The notes: generated by a model from the letters alone, not told the origin. A stretch of DNA of 64,000 nucleotides from Paraburkholderia phytofirmans OLGA172 (GCF_001634365.1 NZ_CP014578.1:744001-808000); one strand, 5' to 3'. Positions 9,287-18,765 are shown, counted from the stretch's first letter. Numbers and translations are program-made.

Positions 9287-10948
9287 TCAGGTGGGGGAGT
9301 TTGAAGTGACCATACCCGGAGGAATTTGACCGACCGCCGGGGCAGATGCTTTGTTTGGATGTGCCCGGCAAACCTCTAAGTTAGCGGGAGCGGGTGGTTC
9401 AATGGCAATGCACGAAGAGTCGTCAACCGTAATTTGATCGAGTTCGTATAACCGTCGAACGTCGTCGCCCATTTGTCGATTATCGCGCAAAACGTAAATA
9501 GGGCCATTATGTTCTGCGACTCGCTGCGCAATCATTTGTTGCAGCTTCGGGTTATAGGAGGGGCTCGTGAGATTTGATATTGCCGCAAAAAATTTCGGAT
9601 GATCGGGCCATTGCGGTACAAGGTACCCAATCGGTTCTTGTGTGGTAGAAATGATCAGCGAGTCATACGGCAACGTCGGCAATTTGTTCCGAAAGTAGGG
9701 GCCGCCGTCCAACGGTAACCTTCCCCAATCCGGCACCGACGTCAGCAGTGCAAGTGCAACGAAGGTCAGCACAGCAATAGTTGAACCAGCTTCCAAGCCC
9801 GTCCGACAGATGTCTTTGAGCACCACAAACAGCATAGCGCCACAGAGCAGTTCCAATACGATAGCGTAACGGTAGATCGCAAAGAGTTCTGACCAAATGA
9901 GGTACATAACAATGTAGCTCACGGCGAAGAACAGTTTTAAGCGCCAGATATCGCCTTGTTGCTTACGTGCAATGGCACGCACCATGCCGCCCGCTACCCA
10001 GCCAAGTGCGATAAATAGACCCACTAATAACCTGGGATCCCTAAGGCCGAGCTCCGATCGCAGCGTGTTTCCGACCAGTGCTGAGTAGGCCGGAAAGCTT
10101 ATTAGAGCGGTAACGTCGTGCGGAATGAATCTGATATCCCGGCCGCTGGACGGGCCAATTAATGGTGATCGGAAAAACCCGTTGAAGTAAGGGAAAATTG
10201 GATTGTGGAAGTTTGAATACATTTTCCACATCCAAGGTCCAGCGAGGACGATGAATCCTGCCGCCCCGGCCAGCACATAGGCTATGGCCAGTCGCCCCAT
10301 TTGTTTTTTGTCTACTCCAACGACGAGAAAAGGTAGCGCGATGGTCAGCGAGAGTGCCGGCACAACTGCAGTGAGCTTCAGTGCTGCCGCGGCGCCGATC
10401 GCCAAGCCGGCACCTAACATCGCGGCGCGTCCGCCCAGCTTGCCTGTTTGCCATAGCGTAAGCGCTAGCACGGCCCCAATAATCAGCGCAGCCACGGTCC
10501 ATTCGCCCGTGGTGCTGCCAATTTGCCCGAGTCCTGCGGCCCCCGTCATTCCGACAACACATGCGCCCGCTCGGACCCAGAAGCCTGTCAGGGCGGGCTT
10601 TTGGGCGTCACCCTCATTTAGGCTAGCCAGCAACCGCCACAAGAAATAGGCTGCCAATCCAGCGGGCAGACCCATTAAAAATACAACAATGTAGTCCGGC
10701 AGTTGCGAGTCCGCCAGCTTGTAGAAAGGCAGGTCCGAGAGCGGGTTGAGGAACGTTTGCAGTTGCGCCGGGAAGAGGTCGACACCCCATCGATCATGCG
10801 TCAGCGCCCACGGATTATAAAAGTGGTAATTACGAAGATCCCAGTTCCAGTCCTTGCCTAGATATATCGACACCACACCGCCCATTAGCAAAAATGGGAG
10901 CAATTGGTATGTTATTTCTTGAAAAAGGGTACGCCAACGAACTTTCAT
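9287..10948 (-). CDS. Polytopic membrane protein, GT-C glycosyltransferase-like
   Basis: 553 residues with about 11-12 hydrophobic helices. After the first helix lies WNWDLRNYHFYNPWALTHDR, the acidic loop expected of GT-C enzymes that use polyprenyl-linked sugars, followed by a periplasmic-looking C-terminal domain of about 130 residues. The C-terminus runs into the IS21 end (last residues PGMVTSNSPT). Before the insertion it would have ended GQIPPGASARN, so only the tail changed and function may survive. The ATG at 10948 (MKVRWRTLF) is used. The specific sugar is unknown. Confidence 0.75.
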   Translation of the reverse strand: MKVRWRTLFQEITYQLLPFLLMGGVVSIYLGKDWNWDLRNYHFYNPWALTHDRWGVDLFPAQLQTFLNPLSDLPFYKLADSQLPDYIVVFLMGLPAGLAAYFLWRLLASLNEGDAQKPALTGFWVRAGACVVGMTGAAGLGQIGSTTGEWTVAALIIGAVLALTLWQTGKLGGRAAMLGAGLAIGAAAALKLTAVVPALSLTIALPFLVVGVDKKQMGRLAIAYVLAGAAGFIVLAGPWMWKMYSNFHNPIFPYFNGFFRSPLIGPSSGRDIRFIPHDVTALISFPAYSALVGNTLRSELGLRDPRLLVGLFIALGWVAGGMVRAIARKQQGDIWRLKLFFAVSYIVMYLIWSELFAIYRYAIVLELLCGAMLFVVLKDICRTGLEAGSTIAVLTFVALALLTSVPDWGRLPLDGGPYFRNKLPTLPYDSLIISTTQEPIGYLVPQWPDHPKFFAAISNLTSPSYNPKLQQMIAQRVAEHNGPIYVLRDNRQMGDDVRRLYELDQITVDDSSCIAIEPPAPANLEVCRAHPNKASAPAVGQIPPGMVTSNSPT

Positions 10949-11350
10949 AGTTTTAGTGCGAGAACAGGTGGTGGGAACATCCGACCGAAAAAAGGCGGCT
11001 CGATACTACCATCCGCGACACGCACGTTGAACGAGTTTGTGTGTGGGGGAGCCTTCCTATACCACAGTGAAAATTCACGTGGGCTGATTCAACTGCGGCC
11101 GAGCGCTTCGCCTTCCTGATGTCTCATGAGACGACGTCCGCGCACGATGTTGCGGTTCGCCATCGATGCGTCGCTTCCATGTCGCCTTCTCATCTGCGAT
11201 GGCCGGACAAACCATCGCTTGTTCTGTCACGCAACAATCTCGGCAGTGCCGGGCGCGGGCCCGTCGCGTAGGTCGTTAGCGTCGTCGCACAACGTAGAGT
11301 CCGGCGCAGGGTCCCCTCGTATCGCTCTCACCCCGCCTTCGCTGTATCAT
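10949..11350. other. Divergent intergenic region without a supported gene
   Basis: About 400 bp between the leftward GT-C-like gene and the rightward acyltransferase gene. Short frames here lack codon bias and ribosome sites. It probably holds both promoters, but no pair of promoter boxes stands out. Confidence 0.35.
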
Positions 11351-11378
11351 CCGATCCTTAACGACGGATAAGGATCGG
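11351..11378 (+). promoter_or_regulatory. Inverted repeat overlapping the acyltransferase ribosome-binding site
   Basis: Perfect 10-bp repeat CCGATCCTTA (11351-11360) / TAAGGATCGG (11369-11378) with an 8-nt loop. The right arm abuts the Shine-Dalgarno GGAG at 11377-11380, 7 nt before the GTG start at 11388. In RNA the hairpin would cover the start of the ribosome site and could limit translation; as DNA it could be an operator. Confidence 0.5.
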
Positions 11379-11387
11379 AGAGATTTT

Positions 11388-12503
11388 GTGAGGATTGTCG
11401 GCAACAAAGGTAGTCAGTTTGTCCCCTGGCTAGACAACATGCGCCTGATGGCCATGGTCGGGGTGTTGTCGTTCCATTTTTGGATATTTTTCTATCCGAT
11501 GGCGCATAGTCTCCATGAACTGGTTTCGACGCCCCAGCGGATTCTCGCCCTGCCGTTCCAGCTCGGCTGGGAAGCGGACGATCTGTTCTTTGCCGTCAGC
11601 GGGATGGGGTTGGCTCTTTCTCTAACAGGCAAGAAGCCTGACTGGCTCACCTTTATCGTTGCTCGCGCCAAGCGTATTTACATACCTTATTGGGTGACGG
11701 TTGTCGCCATTTTCGCTTTTCAGGGGGCCTCAGTTGCCGCAGGAACTTGGGATCGTCCATTCGGCGGACCATTTACGCCGGCGGATTGGATTTGCAATGT
11801 CATCCTCGTTCTGAAAAACGGCTTCAGTCCGTTCTCTACGCACTACTGGTTTTTATACGCACTGATCGAGCTGTATCTCGTGTTTCCCTTGCTCTACATG
11901 GCGATAAAGCGATATAGGCTGCGCGCGGTTGTTGCGATCGTGATATTTCACTCAGTGTGGATACATCATCCTCTCGGTATGGGCTTGTTCTCGCAGGCCT
12001 CATCGGTGATTTTCTGGCTGGCTTCGTTTGCCATCGGCACGTATATCGGCATCAATCTCGGAGAAGACCGCACTCGCACGGAGGCTCTCCTGAGGAGGTC
12101 GCTGCCGCTGGGCATGCTGCTGTTTGTGACGGGGACAGTCCTGACTTTTTATAAGCCTTTCGACCCGATCGTCCACCCGATGCTTGGGCTTGGCGGCGTC
12201 ATTGTTGCCTTTGGAATTTGCTCACTGCCTTGGCACTTGCCACGTCTGACGCAGATCAGCTTCGAAGTCTACCTCGTCCATATGCCGTTTATCGGGTGGT
12301 ATCGCCACTTCTTCGGTTTCGTTGAGCAACCCAAGGTTGCTATCTACGTATTCTATATGGTCACTGTCACGATCATGGGGTTTGCGCTTCATTACATATC
12401 CGGTCGCTTGACTACGCCGAAGCCGCTAAAGATCCCTGAAGGATCTGGCAGCCGAAACTCGCCGCGTAGCCATGAAGCCTCTGCCTATCAGAATCCCACT
12501 TAG
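11388..12503 (+). CDS. Acyltransferase-3 family membrane protein
   Basis: 371 residues from a GTG start supported by GGAG 7 nt upstream. Family hallmarks are the first-helix His (VGVLSFHFWIFF), the membrane signature AVSGMGLALSL, the Arg motif ARAKRIYIPYW (about residue 93) and THYWFLYALIELYLVFPL (about 145). Ten or so helices and a short polar tail follow. It probably O-acylates a surface polysaccharide or lipid intermediate. It is only distantly like the acyltransferase at 531-1742. Its 3' end converges on the sulfotransferase gene 48 bp away. Confidence 0.88.
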   Translation: MRIVGNKGSQFVPWLDNMRLMAMVGVLSFHFWIFFYPMAHSLHELVSTPQRILALPFQLGWEADDLFFAVSGMGLALSLTGKKPDWLTFIVARAKRIYIPYWVTVVAIFAFQGASVAAGTWDRPFGGPFTPADWICNVILVLKNGFSPFSTHYWFLYALIELYLVFPLLYMAIKRYRLRAVVAIVIFHSVWIHHPLGMGLFSQASSVIFWLASFAIGTYIGINLGEDRTRTEALLRRSLPLGMLLFVTGTVLTFYKPFDPIVHPMLGLGGVIVAFGICSLPWHLPRLTQISFEVYLVHMPFIGWYRHFFGFVEQPKVAIYVFYMVTVTIMGFALHYISGRLTTPKPLKIPEGSGSRNSPRSHEASAYQNPT

Positions 12504-12551
12504 CGCCGATCTCATGTTTGCTAGGTCCCCCGTGAAGGACCGGCCGCAGCG

Positions 12552-13418
12552 TCACGCGCGCGGCCTTGCTTTGGGGTTTGGTCGAAACGCTCGGATGACC
12601 CGTTCTCGTAGCCTTTTTCGAACCGAAGGGGGACTGTTCTCCAGTTGGCGTGTTAGTAGATTTGCCGCAAACCTTTGCTCTGCTTCGCGATAGAGCAATA
12701 GGTCAAGCGCGTTGTGCTCGAGTAGTTCACGGTACAGTGACGGTCCGAGCTCGCTTTCGATATGTTCGAGTCGATCTTCCAATGTCGCCTTGCGCCCCGG
12801 GGTGAAGTTCTCGATCGAAAAGTCGATATTGAGTTCCCCGACGTGAGGTCGGAGGAACTCCTGCAATATCTGCATTGACTCTTCGAATGACTCGACGATG
12901 CCGAAGAACGGAAGGCTCCTCAGATGAGCTAGCGCCTGGAGGTAGTCGCTATGCGTCGCACGCGCTTCGCGCATATCGCTCTGGGCGCTAGCGAGGTGAG
13001 CAACCTGGAAGTTCCGACAAACGGCAGTCGCTTGACGGTCGACAACCCAGTTTGCAAACGCGACCAGCCCGCCGTTTCGGGCAATCGCTACGCTTGGACT
13101 GATGCTATCCGCGGGTTGCCGCCGCTCAAACTCATAGACCGACGCAAAGCGGTCGATTGGGTGTCGAAGGAAGAGGATGGGGAGAAAGGTAATTGATGGG
13201 TGCTCGGGCAGCGGTAGCCGGGCCTGATGACTCGAGATAACGCGCAGTCCCGGATTAGCAAGTGCGTACTCCAGAATTTCGTTTGGGCTGACGGTGGACC
13301 AAGGGTAGGGACCTTCAAGGTGGCCGTGCGCATCGCCGGCGAAATTTCGATCCAGAACGCTGTCCATCGTAGTGCCAGCGTTTTTAAAAAGATGGTAGTG
13401 AACGATTACGGTCCGCAT
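12552..13418 (-). CDS. Sulfotransferase-2 family protein (PAPS-dependent)
   Basis: 288 residues. The N-terminus HYHLFKNAGTTMDSVLDRNF carries the 5'-phosphosulfate loop (FKNAGTT) of the family that includes heparan sulfate 2-O-sulfotransferase and bacterial relatives. FLRHPIDRFASVYEFER (about residue 82) is the 3'-phosphate-binding motif with the conserved Arg and Ser. No signal peptide is visible, so the protein is cytosolic and should move sulfate from PAPS to a sugar hydroxyl, perhaps on a lipid-linked glycan. The context (two acyltransferases, several glycosyltransferases) points to polysaccharide decoration. The ATG at 13418 opens straight into the core strand. Confidence 0.82.
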   Translation of the reverse strand: MRTVIVHYHLFKNAGTTMDSVLDRNFAGDAHGHLEGPYPWSTVSPNEILEYALANPGLRVISSHQARLPLPEHPSITFLPILFLRHPIDRFASVYEFERRQPADSISPSVAIARNGGLVAFANWVVDRQATAVCRNFQVAHLASAQSDMREARATHSDYLQALAHLRSLPFFGIVESFEESMQILQEFLRPHVGELNIDFSIENFTPGRKATLEDRLEHIESELGPSLYRELLEHNALDLLLYREAEQRFAANLLTRQLENSPPSVRKRLRERVIRAFRPNPKARPRA

Positions 13419-14684
13419 TTTTGTGAAATAAAAGAATTTATTGGAAATAACTTTTACGCTGAGTTAGCCCGCACTCTGCGGATTATTGGCGGTCAGGTCA
13501 TCATCTTGACCAAACGTTAGGCGGATATGGTTATTAATGGAGCTGGCCAGCGTCGTAATTGTCGATATCGATCTCGAACAAAAAATTGATATCAACCGTT
13601 CTCCCATCTGCACATTGTCTTTGCGCGGATTGACCGGTTCGAATCGGTCACGTATTTGTGGCAGCGGGACGGAGCGTGTTGGCTGGGCTGCCCTCCTGTC
13701 GCGATAGGAGGAAGACGGCTTCGCATCGCCTGAGCCTGCTTCGGTAGCAGCAACCCGAGGGGGCTGTTCGACCGCGGAGGTGGCAACTCCGCCGCCGCAG
13801 TTACGTGGATCGCGTACTGCTCCATTGTGTGTTGCACGACTTTGACTGCCGGTTGTCGACCTCTGCTCCTTGCGACGAAATCGGGCCGGCCTTCGCGTAC
13901 CGGCATTAGCTGAAGTTGTGCCTTGGCGAGTCATCGTTACGGAGTGAGGGGTGACGTGGTTTCGGGTCAATGTCCGACTCGTTCAACGGGTTTGTGTCAT
14001 CGCAACCGACTTAGCGCTACCGGCCAGCACGAGTGCACGCAGTGCCGGAACATCGGCCAGCGTGCCGGAAGGCTGATTGTAAGCAGCGATTATAGCGAAG
14101 TCATTAGTTCGGTACCCTGTCCCCGGCCGAGACGGGCTCCCGTCGAGAATGGACCGCTATGCCATTCAGATCGTTGGGTGCTTTTGAGTCGCACCTGAGA
14201 TTGAGGCGGTGTTGTGTTCCGTCAAGCTGTCCGTTGACTTGTTTGTTGGGCGGGACTTTCCCGCTCCGGGGGGCAGTGTGCGCTCAATTTTCGATTTGCT
14301 TGCTCTTGTTTTCAAAAGCGGCCCTCGAACGAGTGCCCGAAATTCGGCAACAGTCCACGATGAAGATCGTGCTTTTTCGGAGTAAGGGCTGATGTTTATA
14401 TTAAGCCGCTTAAAATCGTTTGTATTTAACAAAACAAAAACGTAAGTTCGTCGACTCGTTACTACTCGCTCGGTGGTTATCACATAGTCTCTCACGCCGA
14501 GACATTTGATCGGAAGGTGTCGCTTTTTGACTAAAACCGTGTATTTCCCGTCGCCAGTTGGTCATTTCAAAGACAAGGGCAGGTATCATGTCGGCTTTGA
14601 ACATTAGCGGTGTTCTGGGGCGGGGCTTGCGCTCGTATGAATTAGATCGCCCCGGCTACGCCGATCGACGAACGAGGGAAAGAA
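13419..14684. other. 1.27-kb stretch without a supported gene
   Basis: Several frames of 60-170 codons exist on both strands, but none has a recognisable domain, hydrophobic pattern or ribosome site, and they overlap one another. The base composition is lower in GC around 13420-13620 and 14380-14480 than in the flanking genes. It probably holds the promoter of the gene cluster starting at 14685. It may contain decayed sequence that could not be identified. Confidence 0.4.
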
Positions 14685-15620
14685 GTGGATCACGATGTTG
14701 CGGTCATCTTGCCGTGCTACAACGAGGCGAGCACCATCGCTCAGGTCGTCGCGGACTTTCGGCAGTATCTTCCGAACGCCCGGATATACGTTTTCGATAA
14801 CAACTCAACGGACGGAACGTCGGAAGTTGCGCGTGCGGCAGGTGCCCAGGTACGTCGCGTTGCGCTTCAGGGTAAGGGTAACGTGATCCGTCGCATGTTC
14901 GGTGATGTGGATGCCGACGTCTATGTGATGGTCGACGGCGACAATACCTATGACGCCAGCGTTGCGCCTCAGTTAATCGAGACCCTCGTCAACGATGGCC
15001 TTGATATGGTGGTGGGTTGCCGCGTGTCGGATGAAGCTGCGGCCTACCGGACGGGCCACCGTCTCGGCAACGTCATGCTTACCGGCTTCGCCGCGTCAAT
15101 CTTTGGCCGTACGTTTCGCGACATGTTGTCCGGCTATCGCATCTTTTCGCGCCGGTACGTGAAATCGTTCCCCGCCCACGCGCTGGGTTTCGAGACCGAA
15201 ACTGAACTGGCCGTGCACGCTCTGGAGTTGCGCATGCCGGTGGCGGAAGTGGACACGTACTATGGGAGCAGGCCGGAAGGCTCGGTCAGCAAGCTCAACA
15301 CCTACCGGGACGGCTTCAGGATTCTGATGACGATTCTCAAGCTGTTTAAGCTTGAGCGTCCTCTGGCGTTCTTTTCCATCTGTTTTGCTGCAAGTCTGCT
15401 GCTCTCGATCATCCTCGCCATCCCCCTCTTCGAGACTTACCTGGAGACAGGGCTTGTGCCGCGCATGCCCACCGCGATCCTGTGCGCCGCGCTGGTGTTG
15501 CTCGGTTTTCTGTTCCTCGTTTGTGGACTGGTACTCGATACGGTGACGAAAGGCAGACTTGAAGCGAAACGTTTTGCTTATCTGGCGGTGCCAGGACCGT
15601 CCTCCACGTCGCGCCAATGA
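14685..15620 (+). CDS. GT2 glycosyltransferase, DPM1/GtrB-like, with C-terminal membrane helices
   Basis: 311 residues from a GTG with GAGGG 8-12 nt upstream. The GT-A fold starts at once: VAVILPCYNEASTIAQVV, then YVFDNNSTDGT, and the DxD-type motif MVDGDNTYD (about residue 83). Two hydrophobic helices end the protein (SICFAASLLLSIILAIPLF and AILCAALVLLGFLFLVCGLV). This is the layout of polyprenyl-phosphate-sugar synthases (DPM1, GtrB/ArnC-like), which make membrane-anchored sugar donors. GT-C enzymes such as the next gene would use such a donor. The sugar is unknown. Confidence 0.85.
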   Translation: MDHDVAVILPCYNEASTIAQVVADFRQYLPNARIYVFDNNSTDGTSEVARAAGAQVRRVALQGKGNVIRRMFGDVDADVYVMVDGDNTYDASVAPQLIETLVNDGLDMVVGCRVSDEAAAYRTGHRLGNVMLTGFAASIFGRTFRDMLSGYRIFSRRYVKSFPAHALGFETETELAVHALELRMPVAEVDTYYGSRPEGSVSKLNTYRDGFRILMTILKLFKLERPLAFFSICFAASLLLSIILAIPLFETYLETGLVPRMPTAILCAALVLLGFLFLVCGLVLDTVTKGRLEAKRFAYLAVPGPSSTSRQ

Positions 15621-15729
15621 TGATCTCGCCGTGCTTTCGCCCCGGTGTCGTTGGGGCGATTGTGCATCGAGACAGCGGGCGAGCTATATGCTGGCGACAT
15701 CCTGAGGCGGACTCACCATTCAATACCAG

Positions 15730-17757
15730 ATGCAAGCATCGAATCGAGCGAAGGCGTCAACCGTAGCGATTGTGGCAAGTGTGCTGTTTGGCGCACTCGT
15801 TGCCTACACCCTCATCGGTCTGGTGCGTTACTCGATGGTCGCGCCTCCAAGCTTCGACGGGGCGATGAATCTCAACACGGCCGCGTCTTTCGCCCGTGGG
15901 GAAGGTTACGGATTCTTTTACGACCAGTTCTTTACGTTTCCAGCGCAAACGGATGGGCCATACATCTTGCCCGCGGCGTTCGCATTCTGGGTAGGTGGCA
16001 TTACGCCGTTCACCAGCCAGGTTGTCAATCTTTTCTACGTGGTCGCGCTGATTTGCGTGGTGGTTGCTCTGGCCTGTCGCGTCGGCGTACCGCTGTGGCT
16101 TTCCCTGTTTGGCACGATGGCATGCATGGCGACTCCGGGTTTCATCGAATACTCGATGAACGGATACGGAGAGATCCCGGTACTCGTCTGGTTCCTCGCC
16201 GCGATCTTCGTGTTGGCGCCGGGCAAAGTGCGTGGCATTCCTGATCATCGCAGACTGTCTGTCGCCGGCCTGTTGTTCGGCATGGCCTACCTGACGAAGG
16301 TCGTAGCGCTGGTTTGTGTTGCCCCTGCGATGTTGGTTCTCGCATGCCTGATTTTGACGCAGCCGCACAGATGGCGTCGCTTGATTGCTCTTGGGGTCGG
16401 ATTTGCCGCGCCGGTCGTGGCTTGGGAGATATTCCGGTTCGTCGAAGTGGGAACTGCGCATACCTACGCTAGCTGGTGGCGGTTGCAATTCCAGCAGATT
16501 CGGATGCAATCGGGAGCAAAGCACAGCGATGTTGTCCAAGGCTTTCGGAGCAAGGGCTTGCACCATTTGTCAATTCTTGCAGACATGACGGGCGTGGCTG
16601 CGCCGATGCTAGCCATATTCATCATTGTGCCCCTTGTGCTCGGCTCGATCTTTGCCGTCGACCGTAGGACGTCTGCGCATGTCCGCCTGGTTCTCGCGGT
16701 GCTCCTGTTCGTCACTGGGCTGTACTTTTTCTGGTGGATCTTCATCAGCCCGGACGCGATGACCTGGTTGCGTCGAATCGTCGATGGCTTGCTGCTGTTG
16801 CATTGTCTCATCGTGGTGGTGCTTGTTCAGACGTGGCGCCGTCCGGTTGGGGGCCCCGACCGTTCCGTGTCGGATCGCCGGGGTGTGCGTGCGGTCATGC
16901 TGCTTGCGCTCGTACCGGTGGTGATTTGCCAACTGCTCCTGATTCGAAGCGGGGAAACCGTCACTCGTCCACCGCAACCTCCGAGCTACGCCTTGGACAT
17001 GTTCAGTGTGGCGAACAAGGTGCGCACATTGCCGCGCGATGCGACCATCTTTGGTACTGGCTGGTGGCAGGCGCCGAGCATTTCACTGTTTTCCCAGCGT
17101 CAATTCATGAACTTCGAGCACTGGTCGCCCGAAAGACTCAATGCGGTCCGGGACAAGTACTTCGTGACAGACATGTACACCGAAGGGATTAGCCAATCGT
17201 CGATCCACAACGTTCTGGACGAGTCACAGTACAGCACGCTCCTGAAGCTGAACGGAGGCGCTTTGTACAAGCTGGATTCCATCCAGCCTTATCCTCCATT
17301 CACGCCGCAAGACAGCGATCCAGCAAACTTGTCCAGCGGACTTGACTTTGCCCGTGAGGACTACTCGCATAGACGGGGCATATTCCAGCGAGAGAGTGAC
17401 CGTGACGCGTGGGTGGGTGTCGACGCGGCGGTGATGCTCAAGCGCTCGAACGAGAACGCCCTTAGGATGACAATCGAGGTGCCGGATGAATTCATTCAGG
17501 GAATTGCTCGGAAGCAACCAATCCTCCACGTGACTAGTCCCGGGTGCCTGGACCAGACGCTGCCGCTTGTTAAGGAAGGTGTGCAGACCATAATGCTGCC
17601 GTTGACCTGCGAAAGCTGGCCGGTTGCGAGAGCCTTCCAGCTCAATCTGGCCGCAAATGACCACGTTCCTTTCAAGCCGCAGATCGACGCCGACAATCGC
17701 CTGAGGTCGTTCAGGCTGCACTCCATGGAACTGATCCGGACGCCAGCCCAGCCCTGA
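15730..17757 (+). CDS. Large membrane glycosyltransferase-like protein (GT-C/GT39-like)
   Basis: 675 residues: about eleven hydrophobic helices in the first 430 residues, then a soluble region of about 240 residues probably in the periplasm. The first periplasmic loop contains SFDGAMNLNTAASFARGEGY, the acidic loop of GT39/ArnT-like enzymes. It follows the GT2 donor-synthase gene by 109 bp in the same direction, a pair often found together: GT2 makes the polyprenyl-phosphate sugar, GT-C transfers it. The soluble C-terminus is not recognised. Confidence 0.72.
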   Translation: MQASNRAKASTVAIVASVLFGALVAYTLIGLVRYSMVAPPSFDGAMNLNTAASFARGEGYGFFYDQFFTFPAQTDGPYILPAAFAFWVGGITPFTSQVVNLFYVVALICVVVALACRVGVPLWLSLFGTMACMATPGFIEYSMNGYGEIPVLVWFLAAIFVLAPGKVRGIPDHRRLSVAGLLFGMAYLTKVVALVCVAPAMLVLACLILTQPHRWRRLIALGVGFAAPVVAWEIFRFVEVGTAHTYASWWRLQFQQIRMQSGAKHSDVVQGFRSKGLHHLSILADMTGVAAPMLAIFIIVPLVLGSIFAVDRRTSAHVRLVLAVLLFVTGLYFFWWIFISPDAMTWLRRIVDGLLLLHCLIVVVLVQTWRRPVGGPDRSVSDRRGVRAVMLLALVPVVICQLLLIRSGETVTRPPQPPSYALDMFSVANKVRTLPRDATIFGTGWWQAPSISLFSQRQFMNFEHWSPERLNAVRDKYFVTDMYTEGISQSSIHNVLDESQYSTLLKLNGGALYKLDSIQPYPPFTPQDSDPANLSSGLDFAREDYSHRRGIFQRESDRDAWVGVDAAVMLKRSNENALRMTIEVPDEFIQGIARKQPILHVTSPGCLDQTLPLVKEGVQTIMLPLTCESWPVARAFQLNLAANDHVPFKPQIDADNRLRSFRLHSMELIRTPAQP

Positions 17758-17790
17758 ACGAAAGCCCCACGCCCAGAGCCTCCTCAATAT

Positions 17791-17864
17791 TTACGGCGCG
17801 TTTCCTGCCGTAACAAAAGGAAAGGCAAGTTGCCGAAGCACCCCAATATGAGCAAAATTGGGGT
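17791..17864 (+). terminator. Two stem-loops between the membrane protein and the next GT2 gene
   Basis: The first is a perfect 7-bp stem TTACGGC/GCCGTAA (17791-17797 and 17807-17813). The second is a perfect 8-bp stem ACCCCAAT/ATTGGGGT (17840-17847 and 17857-17864) with a 9-nt loop. Both lie 30-110 bp after the stop at 17757. Neither is followed by a long T tract, so terminator or attenuator roles are both possible. Confidence 0.5.
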
Positions 17865-17919
17865 TCCGTCGCGGGCCAAACATACATAAGTGTCGCTAAG
17901 ACGACGCTCACTTTCGCAC

Positions 17920-18765
17920 ATGACAGCTACAAACGCGCCCCGTCCTGAGAGCGATAACTTGTCCGTGTCCGTCGTCGTCTACCGGCCGGACCTGGCGCTT
18001 CTCACTCGCACGTTGTCGAGTCTGGAGGCCGCATGCAATGCGTTGCGCGTCAACAATCCTGCTTTTACGGTCACCCTTTACCTGGTCGACAACGGTGAAC
18101 TGCCGGACATCTCCGCAGAACTGCGTGCGTTGCACGATCGTGGCATTCCCTCCGTTGTGATCAGCGGCCACGGTAACGTCGGGTATGGGCGCGGCCATAA
18201 CCTGGCAATCGAACGGTCTGCGAGCCGTTACCACCTCGTCCTGAATCCGGATATCGATCTCGACGGCGACGCTTTGGTAAACGCCCTCGATTTCTTCGCC
18301 AAACATCCTGAGGCAGGTCTATTGACGCCGTGGATTGGCGACGACGAACGGCGTTTGCAGTACCTGTGCCGCCGCTATCCGACCCTGCTCGATCTATTTG
18401 TCAGAGGATTTCTGCCGGCCAGTATCGCGCGTCTGTTCGCGAGACGACTCTCGCGCTACGAAATGCGCGATGTCATCAATGACCGCGACATAGTCTGGGA
18501 CCCGCCTATTGTGAGCGGCTGCTTCATGCTGTTCCGCACGGAATTGCTGAAAGGGCTCGCCGGCTTCGATCCGCGTTACTTCCTCTATTTCGAAGACTAC
18601 GACCTGAGCATGCGCACGCACGAGCACGCACGTGTGGTCTACACGCCGGATGTGCGGGTGCTCCACCACGGCGGCGGCGCCGCGCGCAAAGGGTCGACGC
18701 ACATCCAGATGTTCGTCGCGTCTGCGTTCAAGTTTTTCAACCGGTTTGGCTGGAAGTGGCTATGA
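17920..18765 (+). CDS. GT2 glycosyltransferase (WbbL-type, rhamnosyltransferase-like)
   Basis: 281 residues from the ATG at 17920; a GTG at 17890 would add ten residues, and neither has a clear ribosome site. GT-A core: LSVSVVVYRPDLALLTRTL, LYLVDNGELPD, GNVGYGRGHNLAIERS, then the DxD-like LVLNPDIDLDGD and the acceptor-side WDPPIVSGCFMLFR...FLYFEDYDLSMRTH. These are hallmarks of the WbbL-like subgroup, many of which add dTDP-rhamnose. It is soluble and acts at the cytosolic face. Its stop overlaps the next gene's start (ATGA at 18762-18765), so the two are translationally coupled. The position corresponds to the glycosyltransferase before wbiG in Burkholderia O-antigen clusters. Confidence 0.85.
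   Translation: MTATNAPRPESDNLSVSVVVYRPDLALLTRTLSSLEAACNALRVNNPAFTVTLYLVDNGELPDISAELRALHDRGIPSVVISGHGNVGYGRGHNLAIERSASRYHLVLNPDIDLDGDALVNALDFFAKHPEAGLLTPWIGDDERRLQYLCRRYPTLLDLFVRGFLPASIARLFARRLSRYEMRDVINDRDIVWDPPIVSGCFMLFRTELLKGLAGFDPRYFLYFEDYDLSMRTHEHARVVYTPDVRVLHHGGGAARKGSTHIQMFVASAFKFFNRFGWKWL

Larger units (their letters stand above)
6777..9314 (-). mobile_element. IS21-family insertion sequence (2538 bp)
   Basis: The element carries istA and istB on the minus strand and matching terminal repeats: left end GGTCAGTTGAAACTCCCCCA (6778-6797), right end on the complement GGTCACTTCAAACTCCCCCA (from 9311). A second inner repeat at the left (TATGGTCGCGCAAATTCCCC, from about 6802) is the multiple-end-repeat arrangement of IS21. 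The 6-bp repeat CCCGGA flanks it at 6771-6776 and 9315-9320. The outermost 1-3 bases of the two ends do not match exactly, so the end positions may be off by that much. It lies at the 3' end of the gene at 9287-10948. Confidence 0.88.

Noticed and set aside
13464..13970. 168-codon minus-strand frame in the gene-free stretch
   Set aside because: No ribosome site, low-complexity polar composition and a competing overlapping frame; not supported as a gene.
15757..16566. 269-codon minus-strand frame
   Set aside because: Antisense to the membrane protein at 15730-17757, with no domain and strongly biased composition.
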